A stretch of DNA of 64,000 nucleotides, taken from positions 1-64,000 of the forward strand of contig JAAVFD010000027.1 of the NCBI GenBank assembly GCA_014800945.1. Direction: 5' to 3'. Source of the stretch: Barnesiella sp. GTDB taxonomy: Bacteria > Bacteroidota > Bacteroidia > Bacteroidales > Muribaculaceae. The notes below the pieces were generated by a model, which saw only the letters and a list, made by a program, of their open reading frames with translations, did not search any database and was not told the origin of the DNA. The position numbers and the translations under genes are program-made. This document shows, in pieces, positions 8,502-18,742 of this stretch (position 1 is the first letter of the stretch; the number at the start of each line of letters is the position of its first letter).

Positions 8502-8556
8502 GTGATGAATGAAAAAGGAAACAACTCTCACGAGCGGTTCCCTTTCCATTCATCAC
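8502..8556. repeat. Inverted repeat between convergent genes
   Basis: GTGATGAATG (8502-8511) and CATTCATCAC (8547-8556) are perfect 10-base complements, with partial pairing continuing inside (AAGGAAAC with GTTCCCTTT) and leaving a small loop. It lies between the CMD-cupin gene (+) and sodB (-) and is a candidate bidirectional terminator, though neither side has a long T run. Confidence 0.5.
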
Positions 8557-8617
8557 ATTATGCTTATTAGTGCTGTATCTTATAAGCTTAGATGCTATAT
8601 GTTTTAATATTAATACT

Positions 8618-9205
8618 TCAGTATCTTGAAGCGACTACATCCCAGTCGATAATATCCCAAAGCTTTTTGAGGGCATCGGCTCGTCTGTTCTGATAGTCAA
8701 GATAGTATGCATGTTCCCACACATCAAAGGTCAGCAACGGTGTGAGTCCGTCAGTAAGGGGATTGCCTGCATTGTGACCCTGAGTTATAAAAAGCTTGCC
8801 GTCATTATCTTTGGAAAGCCAAACCCATCCTGAGCCAAACAGAGTTACACCTGCCTGAACAAAATCTTCCTTAAATTTTTCAAAACTTCCGAAGTCGCGG
8901 TCTATTGCCTTACGCAATTCACCGTCAGGCTCACCTCCACCGTCGGGAGAGAATGTGAAGAAATAGAAGATATGATTCCATGCTTGAGAAGCATTATTAA
9001 ACAACGCTCCGTTAGAAGATTTAATAATGTCTTCAAGAGCCATATCCTCAAATTCTGTGCCTTCAATCAACTTGTTAAGATTGTCAATATAAGCCTTTTC
9101 GTGCTTACCATAGTGATAATCAACAGTCTCTTGTGAAATCACCGGTGCCAATGCATCCGGAGCATACGGTAGTCTTGGCTGAATGTATGTAGGTAGTTCT
9201 TTCAT
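8618..9205 (-). CDS. sodB: Superoxide dismutase, Fe/Mn family (Fe-type)
   Basis: Cytoplasmic enzyme turning superoxide into O2 and H2O2. 195 residues, the normal length. Metal ligands are all present: H31 (Y-H-Y-G-K-H), H78 (A-W-N-H), D161 and H165 (D-V-W-E-H-A-Y-Y). The second-sphere Gln is at position 74 (F-N-N-A-S-Q) and N-A-G follows position 144, the arrangement of Fe enzymes; some Bacteroidales members also work with Mn, which cannot be read from sequence. No signal peptide. Single-gene unit facing the CMD-cupin gene. Confidence 0.97.
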   Translation of the reverse strand: MKELPTYIQPRLPYAPDALAPVISQETVDYHYGKHEKAYIDNLNKLIEGTEFEDMALEDIIKSSNGALFNNASQAWNHIFYFFTFSPDGGGEPDGELRKAIDRDFGSFEKFKEDFVQAGVTLFGSGWVWLSKDNDGKLFITQGHNAGNPLTDGLTPLLTFDVWEHAYYLDYQNRRADALKKLWDIIDWDVVASRY

Positions 9206-9333
9206 AGGAATACAGTTGTTTTATGTTACGCTTATTAAACACAGAGAGTACCAATATAGTTCGTTTTACAGCGAAAAATAAAGAAAATTTCTAATCCTGA
9301 GTATATGGAGTATCATATAGTGCAGATGTTGGA

Positions 9334-9349
9334 TAATTTTGTAATTTTG
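9334..9349 (+). promoter_or_regulatory. Tandem -7 boxes ahead of bioA
   Basis: TAATTTTG occurs twice back to back (9334-9341 and 9342-9349), each a perfect TAnnTTTG. Initiation about four to seven bases downstream would put the transcript start almost on the ATG at 9358, giving a near-leaderless mRNA; the in-frame ATG at 9370 would have a leader of about 15 bases. No clear biotin-repressor operator was seen. Confidence 0.6.
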
Positions 9350-9357
9350 CGCTTAAT

Positions 9358-10668
9358 ATGAATAACAAAATGAAAGAAAACAACGCCACGGACCTTCATG
9401 ATACTTGGGATAGGGAGCATTTGTGGCATCCCTATACTTCAACAATAGATCCTTTGCCTACGTACAAGGTGAAAAGTGCTTCCGGAGCTAAAATAATTCT
9501 GACTGACGGAACAGAGCTTATTGACGGAATGTCATCGTGGTGGGCTTGTATTCATGGTTATAATAATGAGGCGATCAATAATGCTGTAAAGTGTCAGCTA
9601 AACAGTATGAGCCATGTTATGTTCGGAGGGCTTACTCATGAGCCGGCAATAGAACTTGGTAAGATGCTTCTTGAAGTAGCTCCTCCTGATATGAATAATA
9701 TCTTTTACGCTGATAGCGGTTCAGTAGCAGTGGAGGTCGCAATGAAAATGGCGGTTCAGGCAAGTATTTCCCGGACCGGTTCTCATGAAAAAACAAATTT
9801 TGTTACGATACGCAGTGGCTATCATGGTGACACTTGGAATGCCATGAGTGTGTGTGACCCGGTCACGGGAATGCACGGGGCATTCGGCTCAGCCTTGCCG
9901 ATAAGATTTTTTGTTGATAGTCCATCGGTCAAGTATGGTGAAGAGTGGAATCCGGAGGCTATGAATCAACTTGAGGAGACATTGAAGCTTCATCATGCTG
10001 AGATAGCTGCCCTGATTCTCGAGCCTGTAGTGCAGGGAGCGGGAGGTATGAAATTTTATCACCCTCAATATCTTGTTGAAGCACGGAAATTGTGTGATAA
10101 ATATGGTGTATATCTGATTTTTGATGAGATAGCAACCGGATTTTGGCGCACCGGGAAGATGTTTGCTTGGGAGCATGCAGGAGTTCAGCCCGACATTATG
10201 TGTATTGGTAAAGGACTAACGGCAGGGTATATGACAATGAGTGCGGTTCTCACAACAAAAGAGGTCGCAGATACTATATCACGCGGTGAGGCGGGAGTTC
10301 TAATGCATGGACCAACCTTTATGGGAAATCCACTGGCTTGTGCTGTAGCCATTGAGTCGCTTAAACAACTGCAAAGCAAGGATATGGCGTCAATTCTCGG
10401 TAAGTTGGAAACTTCGCTTAAACGGTTGCTTGAGCCGGCATCCGGCATACAGGGAGTTAGAGATGTGAGGGTACTCGGTAGTATCGGCGTTATTGAAATG
10501 GACTCTCCGGTGAATGTTGGTGAATTTCAGAAAATGTGTGTTGAAAAAGGTATATGGGTCAGGCCTTTTGGCAGAAACGTATATGTTATGCCACCGTATA
10601 TCATTACCGACGAAGAATTGACTAAATTGATAAATGCGACTATTGAAATAGTAAAATGTATCGCATAG
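9358..10668 (+). CDS. bioA: Adenosylmethionine-8-amino-7-oxononanoate aminotransferase
   Basis: PLP enzyme of biotin synthesis: it transfers an amino group from S-adenosylmethionine to 8-amino-7-oxononanoate (KAPA) to give DAPA. 436 residues, usual length. Diagnostic N-terminal H-L-W-H-P-Y-T-S, the M-S-S-W-W-A motif, the D-E-I-A-T-G-F cofactor motif and the Schiff-base lysine K285 in [10 protein letters not shown] are all visible. It begins a long + strand string; its stop lies 13 bases inside bioF. The start could be 9358 or 9370; the tandem -7 boxes just upstream make the second possible. Confidence 0.97.
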   Translation: MNNKMKENNATDLHDTWDREHLWHPYTSTIDPLPTYKVKSASGAKIILTDGTELIDGMSSWWACIHGYNNEAINNAVKCQLNSMSHVMFGGLTHEPAIELGKMLLEVAPPDMNNIFYADSGSVAVEVAMKMAVQASISRTGSHEKTNFVTIRSGYHGDTWNAMSVCDPVTGMHGAFGSALPIRFFVDSPSVKYGEEWNPEAMNQLEETLKLHHAEIAALILEPVVQGAGGMKFYHPQYLVEARKLCDKYGVYLIFDEIATGFWRTGKMFAWEHAGVQPDIMCIGKGLTAGYMTMSAVLTTKEVADTISRGEAGVLMHGPTFMGNPLACAVAIESLKQLQSKDMASILGKLETSLKRLLEPASGIQGVRDVRVLGSIGVIEMDSPVNVGEFQKMCVEKGIWVRPFGRNVYVMPPYIITDEELTKLINATIEIVKCIA

Positions 10669-11777
10669 AGAGTGAGTTGGCAGCTCTTAAAGAGCAGAAT
10701 AATTTCCGTATGATTCCTCATGGCAGCGATAATGCAGTTGCTGATTTTTCGAGCAATGACTATCTCGGCATAGGTGCTGATGAGTCATTTCAGAAAGACT
10801 TTATCCACTCATTATCCAATATACCGCTATTGACCTCAAGTGCATCGCGGCTGCTTGCTCATAATCAAAATGAGTATTTTGAACTGGAATCATTACTTGA
10901 AAGTCTTTATGGTTTACCCGCCCTTCTGTTTAACAGTGGCTATCATGCAAACACCGGATTGATATCAACTTTAGGTGATAAAAATACCCTCATTGTTGCC
11001 GATAAACTTGTTCATGCAAGTATTATTGACGGATATAAACTCAGCGAAGCAGATATGGTGAGGTTCAGGCACAATGATGTTGGTCACCTTGAAAAAATTC
11101 TCAAATCAAAAGCGGGAGACTATGCCAGAGTAATTATTGTGGTGGAGGGTGTTTACAGTATGGACGGGGATTCAGCTCCGATAAGTGATATTGTGACATT
11201 GAAAACGGGGTTTGAAAACACTCTCCTTTACGTTGATGAGGCACATTCATTTGGAGTGTGTGGCAACAGCGGACTCGGGCTGACAGCAGATTTTCCTGAT
11301 GCTGGTAAGATTGACATAATGATAGGCACTTTTGGTAAGGCTGCTGCATCTATGGGAGCATTCGCTGTTATGCACCCTATGTTGAAGGAATATGCCATAA
11401 ACCGAGCAAGAAGTTTCATCTTTTCCACAGCAGTTCCACCGTTTAACTGTGCATGGACTAAATATGTTGTTGAGCGAATTCCGGCGATGAAAGACAGGCG
11501 TGACAAATTGAAAAAAGTGATTGGAGCTTTTGTTGAAAATCTTGATTCGGAAAAAGTAAACATAAAGCATCCGTCACATATTATTCCAGTTATAGTAGGT
11601 GATTCGGAAAAATCTATCCGTCTATCTAAACATCTTTATCAAGAGGGTCTAAAAGTATTGCCGATTCGTACCCCCACGGTGCCTCCGGGTACCGAGAGGC
11701 TAAGAATAAGTTTCTCATCGTCATTATCTGTTGAAGATGCGAAGCGTCTCGCACTAACATTGAATAAACTCCTATGA
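10656..11777 (+). CDS. bioF: 8-amino-7-oxononanoate synthase
   Basis: PLP-dependent alpha-oxoamine synthase that condenses pimeloyl-ACP with alanine to give KAPA, the step before BioA. 373 residues. Visible: S-S-N-D-Y-L-G at ~29, F-N-S-G-Y-H-A-N near 89, the D-E-A-H-S-F-G motif, and PLP lysine K228 in [11 protein letters not shown]. Overlaps bioA by 13 bases and bioGC by 4 (ATGA), so the three are almost certainly one translationally coupled operon. Confidence 0.97.
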   Translation: MYRIESELAALKEQNNFRMIPHGSDNAVADFSSNDYLGIGADESFQKDFIHSLSNIPLLTSSASRLLAHNQNEYFELESLLESLYGLPALLFNSGYHANTGLISTLGDKNTLIVADKLVHASIIDGYKLSEADMVRFRHNDVGHLEKILKSKAGDYARVIIVVEGVYSMDGDSAPISDIVTLKTGFENTLLYVDEAHSFGVCGNSGLGLTADFPDAGKIDIMIGTFGKAAASMGAFAVMHPMLKEYAINRARSFIFSTAVPPFNCAWTKYVVERIPAMKDRRDKLKKVIGAFVENLDSEKVNIKHPSHIIPVIVGDSEKSIRLSKHLYQEGLKVLPIRTPTVPPGTERLRISFSSSLSVEDAKRLALTLNKLL

Positions 11778-13162
11778 AATACTCTTTTGTATCACATACA
11801 GACTCTTCTCGGCTGATAATTTTTTTTGCAGGCTGGGGAATGGATAAAAATCCATTTACCGGTTTAGCTCTTGCCGGATATGATATTGTTGTGATATGGG
11901 ACTATACAGATGAGTGTTTAGATTCAGAATTCTGGGATAACTATTCAGAAATATGCATAATCGGCTGGTCGTACGGAGTGTATTTTGCAGGAAGATTTAT
12001 TGAACGTTACCCATGTTTACCAATAACAGCAAGGGTTGCTGTAAACGGTACTCTTTTACCTATTGATAAGTCTAAAGGGATATCCCCGGATCTGTTCAAC
12101 GCCACACTTTCAGCTATAAGCGAGCAGAGCGTCCTGAAATTTTACAGGCGAATGTGTGGAAATTCAGTTTTGTTTGAAAAATTTTTAACTGTAGCACCAG
12201 AGCGGTCTGTTGAATCTGTTCATTCCGAGCTTGCCTCTATCAGAGATACTTTCAATAAATTCGGCTCCCCCATATCAAGGTGGGATATAGCTTATATATC
12301 TGAAAATGATAGGATTTTTCCTGCTAATTCACAATATGAGGCTTGGAACGGAAATGTTAAGGTCAATAACCTTAATGAAGGTCATTTGCCGGACTTTGAA
12401 AAGATTATCAAAGAAAGTCTAATTCATAAAAACGGTGTTAGCGATGCCTTTACCCGCTCGATAGATACTTATGGGAGTAATGCTCCGGCACAACTATTTG
12501 CGGCAGAGCATCTTGCTGAAATAATTAAAACAAAAGAACCATTTAATGGGGAGGTTATTGAAATTGGATGCGGTACAGGTTTTCTTACCGGATTGATTGA
12601 GCCTATGCTTGGAAAGGAGTCAACTCTCACACTTATAGATGTCTCGCCAATAAAAAGAGATTTACCGGGTAAACATATCCATAGCGATGCTGAGACATTT
12701 ATGTTTTCCCTGCGTGATAATTCTGTTTCAGCTATATTTTCATCTTCAGCAATTCAATGGTTTAATTCTCCGGCAACATTTCTACATAATGCATCGCGTG
12801 CACTCATTCCAGGTGGTGTGCTCGCTGTTTCGGTTTACGAAGACACAACATTCAGTCAGATTCCGGAGTTAAAATCACCTTCAAGAATTTTCTCTAAACA
12901 GTATCTTAAATCAATTGTACCGCAAGGGTTTAAATTGGAGCTATGTGACTCTTTGGAATATGTGCAGCAATTTGATTCTGCGGCAGAGCTTCTTCGTCAT
13001 TTTCGCCTTACAGGTGTTGCTCCGTTGGAAAATTCACCGGAGTCGGCAGTTTTGGCACGAAAGATTTTGAGAAGCAATATAAACACTCTCAGTTACAATC
13101 CTATTTTTCTATTGCTTACCAAGAAAAAGAATTGTAACTTTGTCGAATATTTGAACCAGTGA
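11774..13162 (+). CDS. bioGC: BioG-BioC fusion: pimeloyl-ACP methyl ester esterase + malonyl-ACP O-methyltransferase
   Basis: 462 residues in two domains. Residues 1-~215 are a BioG (DUF452) alpha/beta hydrolase: F-A-G-W-G-M near 19 and nucleophile S66 in G-W-S-Y-G. It releases pimeloyl-ACP by removing the methyl ester. Residues ~222-462 are BioC: the SAM-binding motif V-I-E-I-G-C-G-T-G at 261-269 and the class I methyltransferase fold. It adds the methyl mask that lets fatty acid synthase build pimelate. One chain thus carries the enzymes that put on and remove the same methyl group. ATGA overlap with bioF. No bioD or bioB follows in the window. Confidence 0.94.
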   Translation: MKYSFVSHTDSSRLIIFFAGWGMDKNPFTGLALAGYDIVVIWDYTDECLDSEFWDNYSEICIIGWSYGVYFAGRFIERYPCLPITARVAVNGTLLPIDKSKGISPDLFNATLSAISEQSVLKFYRRMCGNSVLFEKFLTVAPERSVESVHSELASIRDTFNKFGSPISRWDIAYISENDRIFPANSQYEAWNGNVKVNNLNEGHLPDFEKIIKESLIHKNGVSDAFTRSIDTYGSNAPAQLFAAEHLAEIIKTKEPFNGEVIEIGCGTGFLTGLIEPMLGKESTLTLIDVSPIKRDLPGKHIHSDAETFMFSLRDNSVSAIFSSSAIQWFNSPATFLHNASRALIPGGVLAVSVYEDTTFSQIPELKSPSRIFSKQYLKSIVPQGFKLELCDSLEYVQQFDSAAELLRHFRLTGVAPLENSPESAVLARKILRSNINTLSYNPIFLLLTKKKNCNFVEYLNQ

Positions 13163-13177
13163 CTAAAATATAGTTCA

Positions 13178-15106
13178 GTGACTTTCAGACTGAAAACATT
13201 ATATCGGTTTATGCTGAGCAGCTTCGTGCCGCTCTTTGCAATGACCTTCTTTATCTGCCTGTTCATTGTGCTGATGCAGTTTTTGTGGAAGTATATTGAT
13301 GATTTGGTTGGTAAAGGTCTGGATGTTAGTGTTATCGGTGAACTGTTTTTTTATGCCGCACTGTCACTTGTGCCTATGGCGCTACCGCTGGCAATTCTTC
13401 TCGCATCTTTGATGACTTTCGGCAATCTTGGCGAACGTTTCGAACTTACCGCAATGAAGGCTTCGGGAGTATCACTTGTACGAGCAATGAAACCATTGAC
13501 TTTCCTTATGGTATTTATTGCAATCGGAGCATTTTTTTTTCAGAATAATGTTTTGCCTGTTGCACAAACAAAAATGTGGACATTACTCTTTTCTGTAAAA
13601 CAGAAGTCTCCGGAACTTGAAATTCCTGAAGGGGTGTTTTACGATCAGATTCCCGGGTATAATATCTTTGTTGAGAGCAAAAGCCGTGAGAACGGAACAC
13701 TATACAATCTCATGATATATGATTTGAGCAAGGGTTTTGATAATGCAGCGGTTATTCTTGCCGATTCAGGTACGATGGCGATGACACAAAACAAAAAGTA
13801 TCTTGTGCTTGATTTGTTTCAGGGTGAATCGTTCGACAATTTGAGGGAGGCGGCTACAGCATCAGCTAATGTGCCCTATCGGAGAGAGTCATTTAATCAC
13901 AAGAAGATCTATCTGTTTTTTGATGCCAATTTCAATAGAATGGAAGAGGATGGCATGAGAAACCAATATGTGGGTAAAAATATCGCGGAGTTGAGACATA
14001 CTATAGACTCTGTAAATCTAAGAGTTGACAGTGTGGGCAGAGGTTATGCAACTTTGGTTTCGGGAAAAAGGTATGTCAATGTAGATCCATATAATTCGGT
14101 TTTCGATACAACTTCAAAAACTCATGTAAAGATATTGAATGTTATTGAGATGTCTAAACCGCTTAATGTTGATTCTATATTCAAAGGACAGTCTTCGGCT
14201 TATGCCAGACAGTATCTTGACAAGGCGTTAAGCAATTTGAACAGGACAAAGCAGGACTATGAATTCAAGGGACTCACTCTTGCAGATGACAGAAAGACCA
14301 TTATTCGTCACGGCATTGAGATGCACAAGAAATTTACTCTTTCAATAGCTTGTCTGGTATTCTTTTTTATTGGTGCTCCCTTAGGTGCGATTATCCGTAA
14401 GGGAGGTTTGGGCGCACCGCTCGTTATTTCTGTTTTCCTGTTTATTGTTTATTATATTATAGATAATACAGGCAATAAAATGGCTCGTGATGCCCGCTTG
14501 GAGGTGTGGCAGGGAATGTGGCTCAGCACAGCGATACTATTGCCGTTAGGTATATTCGTAACTTACAAGGCAGTAAACGATTCAGCCGTATTTAATAAGG
14601 ATGCCTATATGAACTTTTTTAGAAAACTTCTCGGACGTAATCAGGTGCGCCATGTAGAGATGAAAGAGGTGATTATGGATGAAGTAGATACAACTGAGGC
14701 TGTAGGGCAAATAAATGAGGTAGATAATGTTGCCAAACATTTCCTTAAGGCTTTCCCTGCTAACCCCAACTATATAACTTACTGGCTCAAAGGTTGCCCT
14801 GTTAACGAGCTGCATTTTCTTTCAGGGAAAGTTGAGAATCTTGTGGGATATATGTCAAATTCCGATGATAAGCTTGTAATTAATAAATTAATGGACATTC
14901 CGGTGCTTAAGAATCTGTGGGCATATCGTCCGGCACCGAAAAAATGGATGGGGTGGACTGCTATCGTACTCTTTCCAATAGGCTTAATCGGGTATCTTAT
15001 AGGCAGAAATGCAGTGAAACATCTGCGCCGGGATGTGGATAACATAATAAAAGTAGATCAACAATTACTGACACTGATAACAAATAATTCAAATGATGAG
15101 CAATAA
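13178..15106 (+). CDS. LptF/LptG-family permease (lipopolysaccharide export)
   Basis: Inner-membrane permease of the YjgP/YjgQ family, which with LptB pulls LPS out of the inner membrane toward the LptA/LptD bridge. 642 residues: an N-terminal group of about three membrane helices (residues ~15-125), a periplasmic beta-jellyroll-like part (~130-350), a second group (~385-470), then a C-terminal extension of ~150 residues with one more hydrophobic helix near 590. The extension is longer than in proteobacterial LptF or LptG. Starts with GTG at 13178 (no ATG nearby except an internal one at 13211), 15 bases after bioGC; overlaps ribBA by 14 bases. Whether it is LptF or LptG cannot be decided. 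Confidence 0.88.
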   Translation: MTFRLKTLYRFMLSSFVPLFAMTFFICLFIVLMQFLWKYIDDLVGKGLDVSVIGELFFYAALSLVPMALPLAILLASLMTFGNLGERFELTAMKASGVSLVRAMKPLTFLMVFIAIGAFFFQNNVLPVAQTKMWTLLFSVKQKSPELEIPEGVFYDQIPGYNIFVESKSRENGTLYNLMIYDLSKGFDNAAVILADSGTMAMTQNKKYLVLDLFQGESFDNLREAATASANVPYRRESFNHKKIYLFFDANFNRMEEDGMRNQYVGKNIAELRHTIDSVNLRVDSVGRGYATLVSGKRYVNVDPYNSVFDTTSKTHVKILNVIEMSKPLNVDSIFKGQSSAYARQYLDKALSNLNRTKQDYEFKGLTLADDRKTIIRHGIEMHKKFTLSIACLVFFFIGAPLGAIIRKGGLGAPLVISVFLFIVYYIIDNTGNKMARDARLEVWQGMWLSTAILLPLGIFVTYKAVNDSAVFNKDAYMNFFRKLLGRNQVRHVEMKEVIMDEVDTTEAVGQINEVDNVAKHFLKAFPANPNYITYWLKGCPVNELHFLSGKVENLVGYMSNSDDKLVINKLMDIPVLKNLWAYRPAPKKWMGWTAIVLFPIGLIGYLIGRNAVKHLRRDVDNIIKVDQQLLTLITNNSNDEQ

Positions 15107-16313
15107 TATTAAACTTGATTCAATAGAAGACGCTATAGAAGATTTTCGTAACGGAAAATTTGTCATTGTTGTAGATGATGAGGACCGAGAGAATGAAGGC
15201 GATTTGATAATGGCAGCTGAAAAGGTAACTCCTGAGGCCGTGAATTTTATGGTGACGAATGCCCGAGGAGAACTGTGTGCGCCGGTTACTCTGTCACGTT
15301 GCCGTGAACTGGAACTAACTCATCAGGTGCAGGATAACACTTCTATGCTTGGTACTCCTTTTACAATAACAGTGGATAAGCTTGAGGGGTGTACTACAGG
15401 AGTGTCGGCAGCAGACCGAGCTGCAACGATAAGGGCTCTTGCAGACCCGAATTCCGTCCCTTCTACTTTTGGACGTCCCGGACACGTTCATCCTCTTTAT
15501 GCCCAGGATGAAGGTGTGCTCCGCCGACCCGGTCATACAGAGGCTGGTATTGATTTGGCAAGACTCGCCGGAATGACTCCGGCGGCTACTCTGATCGAGA
15601 TTCTTAATGAGGACGGAACTATGGCTCGTTTGCCGCAACTGCGCAAAAAAGCTGACGAATGGGGACTCAAGCTCATATCTATAAGAGATTTGATTGCTTA
15701 CCGTTTGAAAAATGAATCAACTGTAGAGCAGGGTGAGGAGGTTGATATGCCCACAGAGTATGGACATTTTCATCTCATACCTTTCAGAGAGGTATCAACC
15801 GGCAGAGAGCATATAGCACTTATTAAAGGTGACATAGACAATGGTGAACCCGTACTTGTCAGGGTGCATTCGTCATGTGCAACCGGTGATATCTTCGGTT
15901 CTCAGCGTTGTGATTGCGGTGATCAGCTTCACAAGGCTATGGAGATGATTGAGAAAGAGGGGAGAGGAGTTGTCCTTTATCTGAATCAGGAAGGTCGAGG
16001 AATCGGGCTGATGGATAAAATTAAAGCATATAAACTTCAGGAGGAGGGACTTGATACTGTTGATGCTAACTTGCACCTCGGACATAAGGCAGATGAGAGG
16101 GATTATGGAGTTGGTGCGCAGATACTGCATAAGCTTGGAATCAGTGATATGCGACTGATGTCCAATAATCCGGTAAAGAGAATCGGACTTGAAGGGTATG
16201 GACTTAAGGTCGTTGAGAATGTGCCTATTGAAGTAGCCCCAAATGAGTACAATAAATTTTATATGCACACAAAGAAAACAAGAATGGGGCATAACCTCGA
16301 TAATGTTGATTAA
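15093..16313 (+). CDS. ribBA: Bifunctional 3,4-dihydroxy-2-butanone-4-phosphate synthase / GTP cyclohydrolase II
   Basis: Makes both riboflavin precursors. Residues 1-~205 are the RibB domain ([10 protein letters not shown] at ~28 and G-H-T-E-A-G-I-D-L). Residues ~210-406 are GTP cyclohydrolase II with the zinc cysteines in S-S-C-A-T-G-D and R-C-D-C-G-D, and the catalytic-loop motif G-R-G-I-G-L. 406 residues, the usual fused length. Starts inside the end of the LptF/G gene (14-base overlap). ATGATG gives two possible starts; the second follows the family better. Confidence 0.97.
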   Translation: MMSNNIKLDSIEDAIEDFRNGKFVIVVDDEDRENEGDLIMAAEKVTPEAVNFMVTNARGELCAPVTLSRCRELELTHQVQDNTSMLGTPFTITVDKLEGCTTGVSAADRAATIRALADPNSVPSTFGRPGHVHPLYAQDEGVLRRPGHTEAGIDLARLAGMTPAATLIEILNEDGTMARLPQLRKKADEWGLKLISIRDLIAYRLKNESTVEQGEEVDMPTEYGHFHLIPFREVSTGREHIALIKGDIDNGEPVLVRVHSSCATGDIFGSQRCDCGDQLHKAMEMIEKEGRGVVLYLNQEGRGIGLMDKIKAYKLQEEGLDTVDANLHLGHKADERDYGVGAQILHKLGISDMRLMSNNPVKRIGLEGYGLKVVENVPIEVAPNEYNKFYMHTKKTRMGHNLDNVD

Positions 16314-16321
16314 TTCCGGCT

Positions 16322-18295
16322 ATGAAATACTTATATAGACTATTAGCTTTATCTATTGTTTTTGCTGTTGTGGGCTGCTCGTCAAAACTTAACGAGAGTC
16401 CTGAAGTGATGTCTGCTCTTGACAAGGCAGGTAAAAATCGAGGCGAACTTGAAAAGGTGCTGAAGCATTATTCAAAGGACCCGGAAAAGCTTGAAGCGGC
16501 AAGATGGTTGATATTGAATATGCACTCTCACTATAGTGTTGAGGGTGACGAGATAGACTCACTCGAAAAGGTTTATGAACCACTCCTGGGATATAAAGTA
16601 AATTTCGGGCTTGAGAAGGAAATTATTGAGAAATGGAATAAATACCCTTTCTACACATTGCTCCGAAAAGACGATATACGAAGCTTGAAGGCGGATTACT
16701 TGATTGATAATATAGACAGGGCGTATGATGACTGGAAAAATATTTCATGGAACAAAAATTTGTCTTTTGATGAGTTTTGTGAGCTTCTGCTCCCTTATAA
16801 TATAGGTGATGCAAGAATCAGGAGCTGGAGAAAAACTTATGCCGACCATTTCCGTCCTAAACTTGATTCGATTTATCAGGGTGATGATGTTGTGGAGGCA
16901 GCTAAGCAATTGTGTCGAATCATAATAGCTGAAGGCTGGAAATATAATGATGAACTGATAACTCCGCATAGAGATGCCAATATGCTTTTCAATCATCGCG
17001 TTGGCTGCAACAGAGACTATATCGATATGATAACTTATGCCATGAGGAGTTGTGGAATACCTGTGGCTATTGACCAGCTGCTCATTTCTCCTGAAAGCAA
17101 GAATTCTCATAAGTGGGTAGTAGTAAAAGATACTAAAACAGGAAGATATATTCCTTTTGGAACCGATTCTATGGAACCGGACAGAGATAATCCTCCGAGA
17201 GATAAGAGAAAGAAGGGTAAGGTGTATAGAGTAACTTATGGCGAGCAGAAAAGTCATGAGGAAAAGTTTATGAATATCCGTTCTCTACCTTTGAAAATCA
17301 CCCAACCGTTTCTTAGAGACGTAACGGACGAGTATTTTGCACCGGATTCAGCTACTGTGCCGGTATTTACAGATAAGAAAAATGTTTATCTGGCATTACC
17401 TGTATTGGACGAGTGGCTGCCTATAGATGCAGGAAAAGTAAAAAAAGATTCAGTTACTTTCAAAAATTTTGAGGGCGGAGTTTTTTATGTTCCTGTTGTT
17501 GTAAATAACAGTGTTTTTGATGCTTGTGGCTATCCGTTTTATACGGATTACAAATTCGAGACCCATATTCTGAAGCCTGACACAATCCATAAGACAAAAA
17601 TTGTAATGGAAAGAACTATGCCTTTGCGCAATTCCTATGCACGTTACCTCAGTGATTTTGTCATTGGTGCTGTGATTGAAGGGTCGGAAGATGAAAAATT
17701 CACCTCACCGGATACATTAATGGTTATTGAAGATACTCTCTTTAAGAGAAGGCAGAAATTTGTAACTCCTTTCCCAAATAAAGAATATTCTTACCTTCGA
17801 TACAGCGCTCCACGGGACCGTTTCGTGATGATTGGGGAGCTGGAACTGTATTCAGATCGAGATGCTAAAAATAAGCTGACATACTCCGTTACTGACAAAT
17901 TATTTGACAGATCGCGCACTTTCAATCTCTACGACAATAATTTGGCACAGGCGTTTACAATTCCGGAGCCGGGTGGCAAGTTTCATATGAAATTGGATAA
18001 TAAGAGTACTGTGGGTTCAATAAGATTTACTGCCCGAAACGATGGAAATTTCCCAATTCCTGGTCACAATTATGAATTGTTATATCAGGATGGGCCTAAT
18101 GGGTGGAAGTCAGTAGGTAAGTGTATTGGTTCAAAGGACTATATGCTTGAATTTACAGTACCGGGAAATGCTTTGCTTAAATTAGTGGACTTGAGCTCGT
18201 TTGGTAGCAATAGAAGTCACAAACAAGTGTTCACGATATTAAACGGAAAAATAGTTTATTCGCTTGATTTCGGCTTTTTTAATCTGAGACCCTGA
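16322..18295 (+). CDS. Transglutaminase-like lipoprotein
   Basis: 657 residues with a lipoprotein signal (hydrophobic core then V-V-G-C-S, Cys about residue 19). Residues ~195-290 look like a transglutaminase core: Cys in V-G-C-N-R-D, followed by an R-S-C-G-I-P-V-A stretch, then His in S-H-K-W-V-V-V, consistent with the Cys-His part of the triad. The C-terminal ~300 residues are beta-rich and unassigned. Similar large transglutaminase-domain lipoproteins are common in Bacteroidales and may act on peptides or glycopeptides at the envelope, but no substrate is known. Eight bases after ribBA and six before the deaminase gene, hence likely co-transcribed. Confidence 0.8.
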   Translation: MKYLYRLLALSIVFAVVGCSSKLNESPEVMSALDKAGKNRGELEKVLKHYSKDPEKLEAARWLILNMHSHYSVEGDEIDSLEKVYEPLLGYKVNFGLEKEIIEKWNKYPFYTLLRKDDIRSLKADYLIDNIDRAYDDWKNISWNKNLSFDEFCELLLPYNIGDARIRSWRKTYADHFRPKLDSIYQGDDVVEAAKQLCRIIIAEGWKYNDELITPHRDANMLFNHRVGCNRDYIDMITYAMRSCGIPVAIDQLLISPESKNSHKWVVVKDTKTGRYIPFGTDSMEPDRDNPPRDKRKKGKVYRVTYGEQKSHEEKFMNIRSLPLKITQPFLRDVTDEYFAPDSATVPVFTDKKNVYLALPVLDEWLPIDAGKVKKDSVTFKNFEGGVFYVPVVVNNSVFDACGYPFYTDYKFETHILKPDTIHKTKIVMERTMPLRNSYARYLSDFVIGAVIEGSEDEKFTSPDTLMVIEDTLFKRRQKFVTPFPNKEYSYLRYSAPRDRFVMIGELELYSDRDAKNKLTYSVTDKLFDRSRTFNLYDNNLAQAFTIPEPGGKFHMKLDNKSTVGSIRFTARNDGNFPIPGHNYELLYQDGPNGWKSVGKCIGSKDYMLEFTVPGNALLKLVDLSSFGSNRSHKQVFTILNGKIVYSLDFGFFNLRP

Positions 18296-18301
18296 TATTA
18301 T

Positions 18302-18733
18302 ATGCAAGATAATAAACAATTTCTTCTCGATAAGAGATACCTGCGGATGGCTCTTATCTGGGCCGAGAATTCATATTGTGTTCGCCGTCGGGTGGGAGCA
18401 CTTATTGTCAGAGACCAAATGATTATTTCAGATGGATTCAATGGCACTCCCGCCGGATTTGAAAATGTGTGTGAGGATGAAGATGGTATTACTAAGCCCT
18501 ATGTGCTTCATGCCGAGGCTAATGCCATTACAAAAGTGGCTCGAAGCAATAATTCCAGCGAAGGAGCTACTCTTTACGTAACAGCTTCTCCATGTCTTGA
18601 ATGTTCCAAACTTATTATTCAGGCAGGAATAAGAAGGGTTGTTTATCATGAGTTATACCGCATGAGTGATGGAATTGATTTGCTAAAACGGGCGTCAGTG
18701 GAATGTATCCACATTCCTGATTTATCAGAATAG
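18302..18733 (+). CDS. Deoxycytidylate (dCMP) deaminase
   Basis: Zinc deaminase converting dCMP to dUMP for dTMP synthesis. 143 residues. Zinc ligands H70 (with catalytic E72 in H-A-E-A-N-A) and C98/C101 (S-P-C-L-E-C-S) are intact, and the substrate loop F-N-G-T-P-A-G-F is the dCMP deaminase signature. Closely packed between the transglutaminase and protease genes. Often labelled ComEB in databases; no competence role is implied here. Confidence 0.94.
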   Translation: MQDNKQFLLDKRYLRMALIWAENSYCVRRRVGALIVRDQMIISDGFNGTPAGFENVCEDEDGITKPYVLHAEANAITKVARSNNSSEGATLYVTASPCLECSKLIIQAGIRRVVYHELYRMSDGIDLLKRASVECIHIPDLSE

Positions 18734-18742
18734 TATATATTT

